Source: Alphaproteobacteria bacterium
GTDB taxonomy: Bacteria > Pseudomonadota > Alphaproteobacteria > Rhodospirillales > Casp-alpha2
Length of the DNA: 64,000 bases
Assembly: GCA_024279135.1 (NCBI GenBank)
Contig: JAJRRU010000031.1
Span: 42,648-106,647, forward strand
Direction of reading: 5' to 3'
In this document: positions 9,483 through 18,115 of the stretch, in pieces
How positions within the stretch are numbered: the stretch's first letter is position 1
How the letters are laid out: every line of letters starts with the position of its first letter
The notes under the pieces: generated by a model
Seen by the model: the letters and a program-made list of their open reading frames with translations, nothing else
Told to the model about the DNA's origin: nothing
Database searches by the model: none
Position numbers and translations under genes: made by a program

Positions 9483-9796
9483 TACTGGCGGTCTCCTTCT
9501 GAGGGTGGCAAGCCGGCAATCAAATGACGGACCTTGCGACCCCGCCAGAATTTAGACGGCACCAGAAGGGTGTAGACAAAGTGATGGTCCTGTCGGGTTT
9601 TGCGATAGGAAACCATGAGCAGATATACCAGGAGAATGACGGAAATCGGAATTGCCAGAAACACTTGCTTTATGGAAACCAACACAGCAAAAGACACGCT
9701 CACGACAGCAGTTGACATCATGAGCAACATTGGCGGTATGCCAAATAAGGTCATTGGTTTATGAAGACCGGTGTAGATGTAACTCTCTGCTTTCAT
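9482..9796 (-). CDS. virB3: VirB3/TrbD-type T4SS membrane protein
   Basis: 104 residues from the Met at 9796 (GGTGG five bases upstream); a GTG three codons earlier is the alternative start. The pattern is a short N-terminus with LHKPMTLFGIPP, two closely spaced transmembrane helices (about 20-60) and a basic C-terminus, as in VirB3. VirB3 sits beside VirB4 and is sometimes fused to it; here they are separate but overlapping. Confidence 0.85.
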   Translation of the reverse strand: MKAESYIYTGLHKPMTLFGIPPMLLMMSTAVVSVSFAVLVSIKQVFLAIPISVILLVYLLMVSYRKTRQDHHFVYTLLVPSKFWRGRKVRHLIAGLPPSEGDRQ

Positions 9797-9810
9797 GGGA
9801 GCCACCAGAT

Positions 9811-10125
9811 CTAGCTTGTAGCTTCAAGCAGCAGAGCGATACTTTCTGGCCCTGCTATGATCAACAGACCGCCAAAGATAATCATGCCGAGTCTTTTGAA
9901 ATTTGGCTCACCGGAAAAGGTGATATAGATACCAACACCAATCACGGCCAGACCAATGACAATCGCACCGATCTGCACCAGGCCGGAGCGCAGGGCTTCA
10001 ATCAGGCCTGTGGCTGGTTTGACCCATTCAGAATTTTGAGCATGTGCAACTTCCGGCATAAGAAGTACCACAGCGAAGAGGCTCAAAGTTGTTAAGACAG
10101 ATAAATTTATTGATTTAACAATCAT
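9811..10125 (-). CDS. virB2: VirB2-type major pilin
   Basis: 104 residues from the ATG at 10125, with AGGA eight bases upstream. A signal peptide ends at AHA-Q (about residue 29). The mature protein has two hydrophobic helices, one at about 50-68 and one at 80-100, joined by the SGEPNFKRL loop, which is the VirB2 pattern. It forms the pilus subunit. The frame is open well upstream of 10125 but the extra sequence is the antisense-like copy of upstream repeat DNA and has no site. The first two thirds match the paralogue at 10136-10471. Confidence 0.85.
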   Translation of the reverse strand: MIVKSINLSVLTTLSLFAVVLLMPEVAHAQNSEWVKPATGLIEALRSGLVQIGAIVIGLAVIGVGIYITFSGEPNFKRLGMIIFGGLLIIAGPESIALLLEATS

Positions 10126-10135
10126 GTGAGGGTTC

Positions 10136-10471
10136 CTATTTGAGAATGATAAAAGCGAGAATGGGGATGCAGATAAGAGCTGCAAACATACTGATTGCAG
10201 ACAAAGTTCTGACAGGGCCGTGGTGCCGAGCAAGCCGTAATAAATTGGGTTCCCCAGAAATAATGATGCAAATACCAGCTCCAATTATGAAAAATCCGAT
10301 GATAATCGCACCAATCTGGTCCATGTTGGAGCGCAAGACTTCAATGAGGCTAGTCTCTGCGTTGACCCATTCAGCATTATTTTGAGCCAGAGCAACTTCC
10401 GGCATAAGAAGTACCGCAGCAAAGATGCTCTGGATTACGACGACAGGCGGGGTTAGAAATTTAGGCATCAT
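10136..10471 (-). CDS. Chimeric VirB2-TraM protein made by tandem duplication
   Basis: 111 residues. The N-terminal part (signal peptide ending in ALA-Q, first helix, SGEPNLLRL loop) matches VirB2 downstream. From about residue 78 (HHGPVRTLSAI) it instead matches the C-terminus of TraM upstream (RARILSAI), including the last helix ending in FIILK versus FLFLK. Both start-to-start and stop-to-stop distances from its two parents are 346 bases, so one 346-bp tandem duplication explains the gene. The reading frame is intact and the copies have diverged, so it is probably not recent and may be expressed. It could serve as a pilin variant or membrane peptide. Confidence 0.78.
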   Translation of the reverse strand: MMPKFLTPPVVVIQSIFAAVLLMPEVALAQNNAEWVNAETSLIEVLRSNMDQIGAIIIGFFIIGAGICIIISGEPNLLRLARHHGPVRTLSAISMFAALICIPILAFIILK

Positions 10472-10481
10472 GAGACAGTTC

Positions 10482-10898
10482 CTATTTGAGGAAGAGAAAA
10501 ACGAGAACGGGAATGCAGATAAGACCTGCAACAATATTGATTGCAGACAAAATTCTGGCGCGGGTGTATTGCCGAATGAACTCCTGTTCAATCCTGTCTG
10601 CCAAACGTACCTGGTTCTCAAGGTGATCAGAGAGAGCCTTTTCCGTGAGGCCCGATATTGCCGATCCGATCACGGTGGTGATAGCCTGGTTATGACGGGT
10701 GAGCATGGCCTCATAATCACCCATAAAACCTTCGTGCAGCGTGACCATCATCAATAACGGATCATCCGCATCCAGGCCGCTACTGTGACGCTCCATTATC
10801 AGCTTGCGGGCAGCTTCAATACTGAAGATGGCGGGAAAGGATGGATTGCCATCTTCACCCTTTACCTCTCCAGTTTCAGGATCGTATTTATCAACCAT
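10482..10898 (-). CDS. traM: TraM-like conjugal transfer protein (RP4 type)
   Basis: 138 residues: a soluble N-terminus beginning with a PETGEVKGEDG stretch, a helical middle and a single C-terminal transmembrane helix (about 115-137). It follows a TraL homologue as in the RP4 traKLM operon, and matches RP4 TraM in size and order. The role of TraM in transfer is not well defined. Its 3' end is one parent of the chimeric gene that follows. Confidence 0.65.
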   Translation of the reverse strand: MVDKYDPETGEVKGEDGNPSFPAIFSIEAARKLIMERHSSGLDADDPLLMMVTLHEGFMGDYEAMLTRHNQAITTVIGSAISGLTEKALSDHLENQVRLADRIEQEFIRQYTRARILSAINIVAGLICIPVLVFLFLK

Positions 10899-10910
10899 GA
10901 CAAATACGCC

Positions 10911-11636
10911 TTAAAGATTTGCGGCTGTAATTTGGGAGTTTATATCTCGCCAGATCATGGCAAGGCGCTGGCGAGCCATGATGGACAGGCTCTCATTACT
11001 GGCCGCTTCTGCAAATGTTGATTTATCGCGTAGCACCTGGTCGAGGTCAGCACCGAAAGTTTCTTTTCTTCGTGCAGATATACGGATGAGGGAACGAATG
11101 CTTTCTGAGTTCTTCTTGAACAGTTCGGATTGCTCGAAGCTCTTGCCATTGCGTTCTGTCTTGCCGAAAAACTCATTCAACCAAACAACAGAAGGAGTAT
11201 TTTTAAAACTTTTGAGAAGGTTGTTAAGCCCAACGAGTGTATCTCCCATGGCCTGACCACCGGTCAGAACCGAATGCAAGATTAATTCAACACCGGCTTC
11301 TTTGAAGAATGAAACGGCATCGTTTTCTAACATCCATGAGCAGAGCGGCACAAAAGTAGAGGCTCCACTGTCCACAATAAATATGCTGTCGTCTTCCGCG
11401 TTCATGACCAGTTCGACCAACTGATCAAATGCTCGCGGGTCAAGATCGTCGCCAACCATTAATTCAAGCCGTGTAACAGGGAGAGCTTTATAACTGGCAA
11501 AGGTGGCATTAACCGGATCGGTGTCAATGCAGATAGGCGTGATCCCCTTAGCCTGATAATGTTGTGCCAGAAATGAAGCGACCAGGCTTTTACCTACGCC
11601 GCCTTTGCCTTGAAGAATCATGTGCAGTTGTTTCAT
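10911..11636 (-). CDS. traL: TraL-like ParA/MinD-family ATPase
   Basis: 241 residues with a deviant Walker A (QGKGGVGKS, about residues 9-17), a CIDTDPVNATF strand and a VDSG switch, as in ParA-type ATPases. The beginning and the VVWLN and MARQRL patches recall RP4 TraL closely. Such proteins are thought to help position the transfer DNA or relaxosome at the secretion channel. It lies between traK and traM with 45 and 12 base gaps. Confidence 0.85.
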   Translation of the reverse strand: MKQLHMILQGKGGVGKSLVASFLAQHYQAKGITPICIDTDPVNATFASYKALPVTRLELMVGDDLDPRAFDQLVELVMNAEDDSIFIVDSGASTFVPLCSWMLENDAVSFFKEAGVELILHSVLTGGQAMGDTLVGLNNLLKSFKNTPSVVWLNEFFGKTERNGKSFEQSELFKKNSESIRSLIRISARRKETFGADLDQVLRDKSTFAEAASNESLSIMARQRLAMIWRDINSQITAANL

Positions 11637-11681
11637 AGTATTGCTTTCCTTGTTGTCTAAAATTGTGAGTGCAAGATTCAG

Positions 11682-12041
11682 TTACGAGTCATCACCCCAG
11701 ATTTCGGAAATTGTTTCTTCCGTTGCCTCAGGTGAATGGTTGAAGTGTGAGGGGGGGCTATCTGTGCTTGGTCGTAATGGTTTGGGTGCCGGTGTGCTTG
11801 CTCCCAATATTCCATTAACTAGGCGCGAGGGCGTTGGCCGGTTCGTTATGTCAGGTAAATGGTGTTCGGCCTTGATAATGGCCGAGGCGTGTCGCTTGAA
11901 TGTGCTTTTGCCGGTTGTCAGACGCGTAGAAAAGGAATGAAATATTTCTTCAAGGTTTTGCCCCTGTAGATGCAGAGTCAAAATCTCACTTTTGAGCGCG
12001 TAAACTACTACCTTTGCTTTGCCCCACGATGCTCGTGTCAT
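11682..12041 (-). CDS. traK: TraK-like oriT-binding protein
   Basis: 119 residues. The N-terminal KVVVYALKSEILTLHLQG segment followed by FKRHAS matches the layout of RP4 TraK, which wraps the origin of transfer and compacts the relaxosome. The C-terminal half is Pro/Ser/Thr-rich and ends acidic. As first gene of the transfer operon it suggests that oriT lies just upstream (12042-12572). Assigned from pattern and gene order, so moderate confidence. Confidence 0.62.
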   Translation of the reverse strand: MTRASWGKAKVVVYALKSEILTLHLQGQNLEEIFHSFSTRLTTGKSTFKRHASAIIKAEHHLPDITNRPTPSRLVNGILGASTPAPKPLRPSTDSPPSHFNHSPEATEETISEIWGDDS

Positions 12042-12572
12042 TCGGCCAACCTTTGTTAGTTGACAGAACCGAGAACTTTGTGGTTATTTTGTTAAGGATT
12101 TCCAAGTAGATTCGCTTGGGTATCCATTAAGGAAGCACTTTAACCAAATCGCGCCCCCGCAACCAAACTTTTAGCCGCTATCCCAATTGATTAGCGGTTT
12201 TTCTGTGTCTGAAATTCAGCTTGAGATCATTGAGATCATTGGGGTCAGTGTGAATCGATAATGGTTTATTACGCTGAGAGCGAATCATGGTGGCACGTAA
12301 CAAGTGCATGTCACCATAATTCTTACGTTCCACAATGACCGCTACAGGTCTCAAGCAGGCATAAATACACGGTCCCAATGACGTACGCTTTGCCTCCATA
12401 TAGTAGACATTAAGCGCGGAAATGTAGTTTGACGTTGTTTGTGTATTAATTCAGAATCGCTTTTGTGAATTTACAGGGTCTTCTGAATTCTCTTTACTAA
12501 TTAATTTGCTCTGCAATAAAGTATCCCTATACTCACGTCACATATTTAACGAATTACCGAAGAAGCAGCCCT
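12042..12572. other. Intergenic region, candidate oriT area
   Basis: About 530 bases with no convincing gene. A minus-strand frame of 73 codons (12178-12399) has no recognisable features. An imperfect inverted repeat (AGCCGCTA, 11-base loop, TAGCGGTT) lies at about 12173-12199 and is followed by a short T-run; direct repeats of GAGATCATT lie at about 12222-12240. In RP4 the oriT is directly upstream of traK, so this is where an origin would be, but I do not see the RP4-type nick consensus ATCCTG. No relaxase gene follows. Confidence 0.35.
12506..12533 (+). promoter_or_regulatory. Possible sigma-70 promoter for the amine oxidase gene
   Basis: TTGCTC (12506-12511) and TATACT (12528-12533) are 16 bases apart and 39 bases before the start codon at 12573. 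Sequence resemblance only. Confidence 0.35.
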
Positions 12573-13868
12573 ATGCTAGAAAGCACGTCCTACCCAGAGT
12601 CCTGGTACACTGCAACCCGAAATCTGGACATTAATTATCCTGCGTTGGAAGAAGAAATCACAACGGATGTGTGCATCATCGGTGCCGGATTCTCCGGGTT
12701 AGCAACGGCATTGTTTCTAGCGGAACAGGGAACCAATGTCGTCCTGATTGAAGCAGAAAAAATCGGCTGGGGAGCCTCGGGGCGCAATGGCGGCCAAATC
12801 GTTTTCGGTTATGGCCAAAACACCTCAGAGCTTCTTTCAAAAACCATCAGCATTGAGGCAGGCGAGAGGGCCTGGCAACTGGGTCTTGATTGCAACACCA
12901 TCCTGAAAGATGTCATTCATCGTTATGAAATTGATTGTGATCTGAGCTGGGGCTATTTGCGGCTGGCTATGACGTCCCGTCAGGAACGCCACCTTCATAC
13001 AATGATGGAAACCTGGAATAAACGTGAGATGCCGGGTAAAACGACCTTTATCGAGAACCGGGTCTTACCCAATTACATCGGCTCAAGTTCCTATAATGCG
13101 GGGGTCTACAGTGACTTTGATGGCCACCTGCACCCCCTCAACCTGGCCCTTGGTGAAGCCAAGGTTCTCAATGATCTCGGCGTTAGAATTTTTGAAGACA
13201 CAATGGCGTTGAATATCGAAGATGCCACACAGTCAAAGAAGGCCCGCATTACAACACCCCATGGCATTGTGAATGCCGATACGCTGGTACTGTGCGGCAA
13301 TGCTTATCTGGATAAGGCAGAGCCCCGCATTCGCTGGGGATTGATCCCGGGGTATAGCTGCATGATTGCGACGGAGTCGCTTTCCGATGAGACCGCTCAC
13401 CGCCTGATCCCGCAAAATACAGCCGTTAGCGATATGCGAACCGTGCTCGATTACTATCGTTTGTCCCGGGACAAACGTATGCTCTGGGGTGGCCTCGGCC
13501 ACTGGTCAGGCAATGACACCCCCAATCCCGGACCGCATTTGTATGCCAGAATGCTCAAGATTTTCCCTGAGTTGGAAGGTGCAAAAATTGACTATACCTG
13601 GTCCGGGCGTATAGGCATCAGCTCCAATCTCAACCCTCAGATCGGCAGACTCGCCCCCAGCACCTATTACGCCCAGGCCTATTCAGGCCACGGTGTGGCC
13701 TCGTGCCATCTCTCTGGAAAGATGATCAGCGATGCCATTTTGGTTGGCTCAGAAGACTTCGAGATGTTTTCCAAATTGCTACCCATCAAGGTGCCGCCTA
13801 TTAAGTTGGTCCAGCAGGTAGCACGAGCCTGGGGTATGAATTCACGACGCATGATGGAGTGGTTTTAA
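12573..13868 (+). CDS. FAD-dependent amine/amino-acid oxidoreductase, PuuB-like
   Basis: 431 residues of the DAO family. The dinucleotide motif IIGAGFSGLATALF is at about residues 34-47, followed by the WGASGRNGGQ block typical of gamma-glutamylputrescine oxidase (PuuB) and related enzymes, and a C-terminal YSGHGVASCHLSGKM FAD-binding segment. Length matches PuuB. These enzymes oxidise an amine to an aldehyde with release of ammonia and hydrogen peroxide. No other putrescine genes are nearby, so the substrate is open. Its stop codon directly abuts an IS6 transposase remnant on the opposite strand. Confidence 0.82.
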   Translation: MLESTSYPESWYTATRNLDINYPALEEEITTDVCIIGAGFSGLATALFLAEQGTNVVLIEAEKIGWGASGRNGGQIVFGYGQNTSELLSKTISIEAGERAWQLGLDCNTILKDVIHRYEIDCDLSWGYLRLAMTSRQERHLHTMMETWNKREMPGKTTFIENRVLPNYIGSSSYNAGVYSDFDGHLHPLNLALGEAKVLNDLGVRIFEDTMALNIEDATQSKKARITTPHGIVNADTLVLCGNAYLDKAEPRIRWGLIPGYSCMIATESLSDETAHRLIPQNTAVSDMRTVLDYYRLSRDKRMLWGGLGHWSGNDTPNPGPHLYARMLKIFPELEGAKIDYTWSGRIGISSNLNPQIGRLAPSTYYAQAYSGHGVASCHLSGKMISDAILVGSEDFEMFSKLLPIKVPPIKLVQQVARAWGMNSRRMMEWF

Positions 13869-14154
13869 TGGTAGATGAGAGATTTCCCATCTGTTGTTTT
13901 TCCATCGCCCTATTTCTTGCTTTTTAACGTCGTCAGTTAATTTCGCAGCAGCCCGATAAGATCGCAGTCTATCTGTAGCAATTGCATGAGGTTGACCATA
14001 GCGTTTCAAGTTTTCCTGAGGAAAACCAGAACTGTTTCACGGCCTCCAAGCTTGCTAATAAAGGCTTCCAGAACCTAACATACATCATCACAGCCAGGCG
14101 GATAACCTCAGGTGATGTAATATAGTAGCGAAATGGGTTTTCTTCTGACAGCAT
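13868..14154 (-). pseudogene. IS6-family transposase remnant
   Basis: The minus strand from an ATG at 14154 reads NPFRYYITSPEVIRLAVMMY, the start of an IS6-family DDE transposase. After about 30 codons homology jumps and, in another frame, resumes with FLRKTLKRYGQPHAIATDRL and then GRWKNNRWEISHLPL, which are C-terminal IS6 patches. The middle of the gene is missing, the frame is broken, and homology stops right at the puuB-like stop codon. No terminal repeats remain. A second fragment of a related element is at 41281-41405. Confidence 0.75.
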
Positions 14155-14167
14155 CCCCGGATGTTTT

Positions 14168-15082
14168 CTAATAACCTTGTAGACACGCCATGGCGACACG
14201 GGGTTCTATGCCAACGGACAGGGCCGCAGTATAGGCGAAGGCAGCCAGTCTTTTTTGCTCTGCAGTGGCGTATGTCTCTAATGCCCCAAGGTCGGTTACA
14301 ATGACGGCCTTGTCGTTAATGTCATCGATCAGTTGTGAGTCACGGATATAGACACCGCCAGATACGGAAGAATGCCCCGATACAGGTACAACAACCTGCT
14401 CATCCGCTAATTTAAGGCCTTCGTATATATCACGGCTGATGGGGTCATCGACAGAAATGATCGCGGTTCGTGGTATGGTCTGGCGGTGGAATATTTCTTT
14501 CATGCTGCTCAGGGTATGGTCTGTCATGGTGTTTTCTGCACCCAGCCAGACCGCCGTATCAAAAGTGATTGATACCGTCATGTTCAGTTTCTCTGGCGGC
14601 ATCAATAAGACGTACTGACCGCCCAGGTCCAGAGGGTGTGTGCCCAGTATCGGGTGCATTTCGGTCCCACCCAACTCGATGTCTTTACCTGCCACTTCCA
14701 GAACCTGGGTTAACATGGAACACAGAAAAGCATCATCGCCGACCCCGGTAATGCCCATAAAAGTAGCATCCCGCTGTGTTCTCGCCAGAAGCTCCGCATC
14801 ACTGATGACCTCGCCTCCGGCTTCACGCACACGACCGACAACAGGGTCATGATGGGCAATGTCTGGTTCGATAACCAGGCTGACAATTTCACGGATGTCA
14901 CAGTCATATAAATCAACCAGTGTTATATCTTCTGCCTCGGCCTTGTCGCGGCGTTTTTTGTCCTGGTCCCAGGCCCAGACTTCCGCGCCACTTAACTGTA
15001 AAGCGCGAGCGGTCATTAATCCATGGTCGCCCAATCCCAGAACGCCAATAATAAACCCCGAAAAGGGAAACAGATCGATCAT
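14168..15082 (-). CDS. MurD-like protein lacking the ATP-binding loop
   Basis: 304 residues resembling the first two domains of UDP-N-acetylmuramoylalanine-D-glutamate ligase: a Rossmann start (GVLGLGDHGLMTARAL), then the central ligase region. The P-loop expected as GTNGKST reads GITGVGDDAF, and the later TPDHLDRH region is also altered (MTDHTLSSM), so ATP-dependent ligation looks impossible. The C-terminal domain is absent; the frame stops 14 bases before the IS6 remnant, so it may have been cut by that insertion. It follows the DUF6352 gene by 13 bases and probably shares its transcript. Non-catalytic paralogue or decaying gene are both possible. Confidence 0.6.
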   Translation of the reverse strand: MIDLFPFSGFIIGVLGLGDHGLMTARALQLSGAEVWAWDQDKKRRDKAEAEDITLVDLYDCDIREIVSLVIEPDIAHHDPVVGRVREAGGEVISDAELLARTQRDATFMGITGVGDDAFLCSMLTQVLEVAGKDIELGGTEMHPILGTHPLDLGGQYVLLMPPEKLNMTVSITFDTAVWLGAENTMTDHTLSSMKEIFHRQTIPRTAIISVDDPISRDIYEGLKLADEQVVVPVSGHSSVSGGVYIRDSQLIDDINDKAVIVTDLGALETYATAEQKRLAAFAYTAALSVGIEPRVAMACLQGY

Positions 15083-15095
15083 ATTCCGGCCTCGA

Positions 15096-16133
15096 TTAAT
15101 TTAATGCAGATAACAGCGGCATATTGAAAAGTAAATTCTGCGGCTTAAAAAGTACACGTTTATTTGAATCCATACTTAACGCCATATAAACAGGCCGGCC
15201 CACAATATCTTTACGGATAGCGGCAGTATCACTGAATTCAAGTCGGAACAGGGAGAGTATCTGTTCTTTACGGTCATTGGAAATTTCATGATTTTGATAA
15301 AGGTCATTCAATAAGGCAGAGCTGTTTATATCCAGGCCCGTATGCCAGACCCAGTGTTCGTCAATAATTTCACGAAGTGGCGATATGGTTACATCGACCA
15401 TCAGCAAATGGCGCATCCATTGTTCCATAACCCGACACAAAGCACCCAGTCCCGGACGCTCAAAGGTTAAATCCAGAACAAAATCGAAGTGCTTGCTTCG
15501 TTGGTGGTATTGTCCGGCATTATCATCGTTCAAGACATCCATTTCGTTGGGGTTTGGTATGACGCCGTCTTGTATGATAGAGCGCCCAAGGATGCCCAGG
15601 TTTGAGTTTCTTTGTTCCAGCTTCGAAGCTGTTTCATGATCAATGGATAATATTGCACCTTCATGAATGTTAATGGCCTGTTTGCGAAATAACAACTCAC
15701 TGGCCCGTAACCTGTAGGGATCGCCTTGACCCTGAAAGATGCTCTGGCATATCAGGGCGACCATATGATTGAGAAATACGAACGGAATGGATTTTTTAGT
15801 ATTATTGAAAGCCGAAAGGTAACATCCTTCGATGGTTTCTGCGCCAAGCAACCGGTCGCGAAATTCCAGCATGACGGCATAGTTTTCCGCAACATCCCTA
15901 TCGGACAGCGCATTCAACTCTGATGTAGGAACGGTACGGTATGGGGCTTCCAGCAAGGATGCATGCAAGGTTCGCTCTGCCGGGCACGATTCCGCCACAA
16001 GGTTCAACTCCGGGCGCAAAAAGTATTCTCGCAGGAATTCATCCGTTATGCACAGAAATCCACTGTCCTGTTTTTTTAGTAAGTGAAAATTGGACTCTGG
16101 CCATAACTCCAGAAATGGGGAAGCGGGCATCAT
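15096..16133 (-). CDS. DUF6352-like protein
   Basis: 345 residues, soluble, without signal peptide or obvious catalytic motif. I recall this type of protein (DUF6352) as a companion of alphaproteobacterial formate dehydrogenase loci together with a DUF6505 protein, which is the arrangement seen here. It overlaps the upstream DUF6505 gene by four bases, so the two are coupled. Function unknown. Confidence 0.6.
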   Translation of the reverse strand: MMPASPFLELWPESNFHLLKKQDSGFLCITDEFLREYFLRPELNLVAESCPAERTLHASLLEAPYRTVPTSELNALSDRDVAENYAVMLEFRDRLLGAETIEGCYLSAFNNTKKSIPFVFLNHMVALICQSIFQGQGDPYRLRASELLFRKQAINIHEGAILSIDHETASKLEQRNSNLGILGRSIIQDGVIPNPNEMDVLNDDNAGQYHQRSKHFDFVLDLTFERPGLGALCRVMEQWMRHLLMVDVTISPLREIIDEHWVWHTGLDINSSALLNDLYQNHEISNDRKEQILSLFRLEFSDTAAIRKDIVGRPVYMALSMDSNKRVLFKPQNLLFNMPLLSALN

Positions 16134-16606
16134 TCTTCAACCAATTCCCAGATCCGGTCAACATTTTCGACACTGTTGGGATTGTTAATGCTCCGGACAA
16201 CTTCACGCAGACCGTCCGGGCCGGGTTCGCGAAACAGGGAAAGCAGGACGCCATCGTCAAAATCACATAAACCAGCGACGTAGAGAACCTCATCTCGTGC
16301 AACGGGAAAGGCTGCTTGCCTGTCTGGTGCACCGTAGTGCTGTACGAACATGTCGGTCAACATGGCTGTGACAAAATCAACATCGGCTTCTGATGCAGTT
16401 ACAACCTGGACAAGTGTGGAATGTCCACCGGATTCTATCCCCATCCAACCCGACCGATAGGCAATAAGCTGCTTGCTGTTCAAATCTTCAATACGGGTAT
16501 CACTGAAGGAAAAGCTGCCCGTAACGGCCCATTCTCCGGGTGTTGCAGCCGCTTCGAAGACGTTGATATCAGAGATATCTAACTGAATTGTTTTTGGTAA
16601 CTTCAT
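16130..16606 (-). CDS. DUF6505-like protein
   Basis: 158 residues, soluble, starting MKLPKTIQLD and rich in acidic residues. It is the first gene of a small minus-strand unit (DUF6505, DUF6352, MurD-like) that lies beyond the end of the fdh genes. The family name is from memory of similar neighbourhoods; no activity can be read from the sequence. Confidence 0.58.
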   Translation of the reverse strand: MKLPKTIQLDISDINVFEAAATPGEWAVTGSFSFSDTRIEDLNSKQLIAYRSGWMGIESGGHSTLVQVVTASEADVDFVTAMLTDMFVQHYGAPDRQAAFPVARDEVLYVAGLCDFDDGVLLSLFREPGPDGLREVVRSINNPNSVENVDRIWELVEE

Positions 16607-16795
16607 ATAGTTTTTTACCTGAATTCATTAATAAAAACGTACCATACGAATGATAATGGGACATTGATTTTTTTTGGACACGGTAGAACATAGCTTATCA
16701 CTGTTTTGTATATACCTGTTATATTGCAACAAGATACAGCTTATGGTAAAATATTTATATACTGTATATCTTTAAATTCAGGGCAGGAGGTTTTT

Positions 16796-16918
16796 ATGAA
16801 AGCAATATGGGCAGGAATATTTTGTGCTGTTGCAATCGCATTTGTGGCGGGGCTGGTGCTGGACGCAACTGATTCTACAACGCGTCAGGAATTCAGCTCT
16901 TCAAGTACACGTCTCTGA
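16796..16918 (+). CDS. Small single-pass membrane protein
   Basis: A 40-residue frame with a strong AGGAGG site six bases before its ATG. It has a hydrophobic segment (about 5-24) and a polar Ser/Thr tail ending SSSSTRL. Very similar short proteins (MKA-I-hydrophobic-D-Ser/Thr tail) occur widely in alphaproteobacteria without known function. It is convergent with fdhC, whose stop is only ten bases away. Confidence 0.65.
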   Translation: MKAIWAGIFCAVAIAFVAGLVLDATDSTTRQEFSSSSTRL

Positions 16919-16928
16919 GTTAAACCCG

Positions 16929-18038
16929 TTATTCAGCGGGCTCACTTTTTTTATTCTGAATTTCTTCAAGCCACAGACTATGATGTTCGCGTGCCCAGTT
17001 CTCGTCGACTTCGCCCGTCGTCACGGCCTCAATAGCACCATCCATCCCTACGGAACCGATATAAATATGACCGATGATGAATACAATCATACCGATGGCC
17101 ACAAGCGGGTGAGCCAACAAGGCGATCTGTGCTTCCAGCACGGGTGATAAATTGGTTGGCAAACTAAATCCAAAGAGGTTCAACACAGCGGTTATCGTGC
17201 TGATCGGGGCAAATTCGAAGGGAAATAATAGGCAAATTCCCGTAAAGCTCATGGATAACCCGCCCACGACCACCGCCCAGAAGATCAACTTCTGACCTGC
17301 ATTAAACTTTTTGGCAGGCGGATGGACATTCTTGCTGAACAGGCCGCCCGCCACGGATATCCAATTAAGGTCCAGGCGGTTGGGGATATTATCACGCACC
17401 CAGATAACAATCATCAGTATGATGCCCACAAAAAAGGCAAAGCCAATATAGTTGTGGCTCAGTTTTCCGTAATAGGAGAGGGCTGCAAAGGCGCTTTTCC
17501 CGATGAGCGGCATCAAAACAAACTTGCCGTACAAGGTATTTAACCCGGTTATTGCGAGAACGATAAACGAGGATGCCGTCAACCAGTGGGTAAACCGTTC
17601 GAAAAAATTAAACCGTGTTACCGTTCGTCCCGAGCGGCCCGAATCAATTTGAATCCGCCCACGCATGGTGTAGAAAAGAACCAGGACGATAAAGATACCA
17701 AACATTGACCATCCACCAATGCTTGACAAGGGACCATTGCGAAGTTCGCGGAACTGATCGCCTTCCGATTGTACGAGGGTGCCTGCCTTTTTATCGGGAA
17801 TTGATACCTTTCCGGTTACCCCTTTACGTATCATCCGCCATAATTCGGCATCATTAAGATTGCCGGCACTATTACCGGGAACTTTACCCTGTTCCTGAGC
17901 AAGCACAGCTTGCGGCTCAAGGGCTATACTTCCGGTTATACCGATCGTTAATCCGTATACGACAGCAAAAACCGCAATAGTATTTAACAGACACCTGCGG
18001 AGACACCCTGCATTCATCATGCACCTCGTACGCATCAA
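16929..18038 (-). CDS. fdhC: Formate dehydrogenase gamma subunit, cytochrome b
   Basis: 369 residues. An N-terminal signal-like segment and a periplasmic extension of about 90 residues precede a four-helix cytochrome b of the FdnI type, beginning at about residue 105. Histidines in the helices (FERFTHWLTA, LSHNYIGF, LAHPLVAIGM, IGHIYIG) are the likely haem b ligands. It passes electrons from the Fe-S subunit to quinone. The start may be the later Met at about residue 7. It is the last gene of the fdhABC order. Confidence 0.88.
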   Translation of the reverse strand: MMRTRCMMNAGCLRRCLLNTIAVFAVVYGLTIGITGSIALEPQAVLAQEQGKVPGNSAGNLNDAELWRMIRKGVTGKVSIPDKKAGTLVQSEGDQFRELRNGPLSSIGGWSMFGIFIVLVLFYTMRGRIQIDSGRSGRTVTRFNFFERFTHWLTASSFIVLAITGLNTLYGKFVLMPLIGKSAFAALSYYGKLSHNYIGFAFFVGIILMIVIWVRDNIPNRLDLNWISVAGGLFSKNVHPPAKKFNAGQKLIFWAVVVGGLSMSFTGICLLFPFEFAPISTITAVLNLFGFSLPTNLSPVLEAQIALLAHPLVAIGMIVFIIGHIYIGSVGMDGAIEAVTTGEVDENWAREHHSLWLEEIQNKKSEPAE

Positions 18039-18115
18039 TATTATGATTTGGTTCTGTTAGAAATTGGGGGCATTGGCTTTATGTCATGAACGAGGCCAAC
18101 ACCCCCTTATTTCTA

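Noticed and set aside
12178..12399. 73-codon minus-strand frame upstream of traK
   Set aside because: No ribosome-binding site pattern, motif or family resemblance; lies in the likely oriT area.
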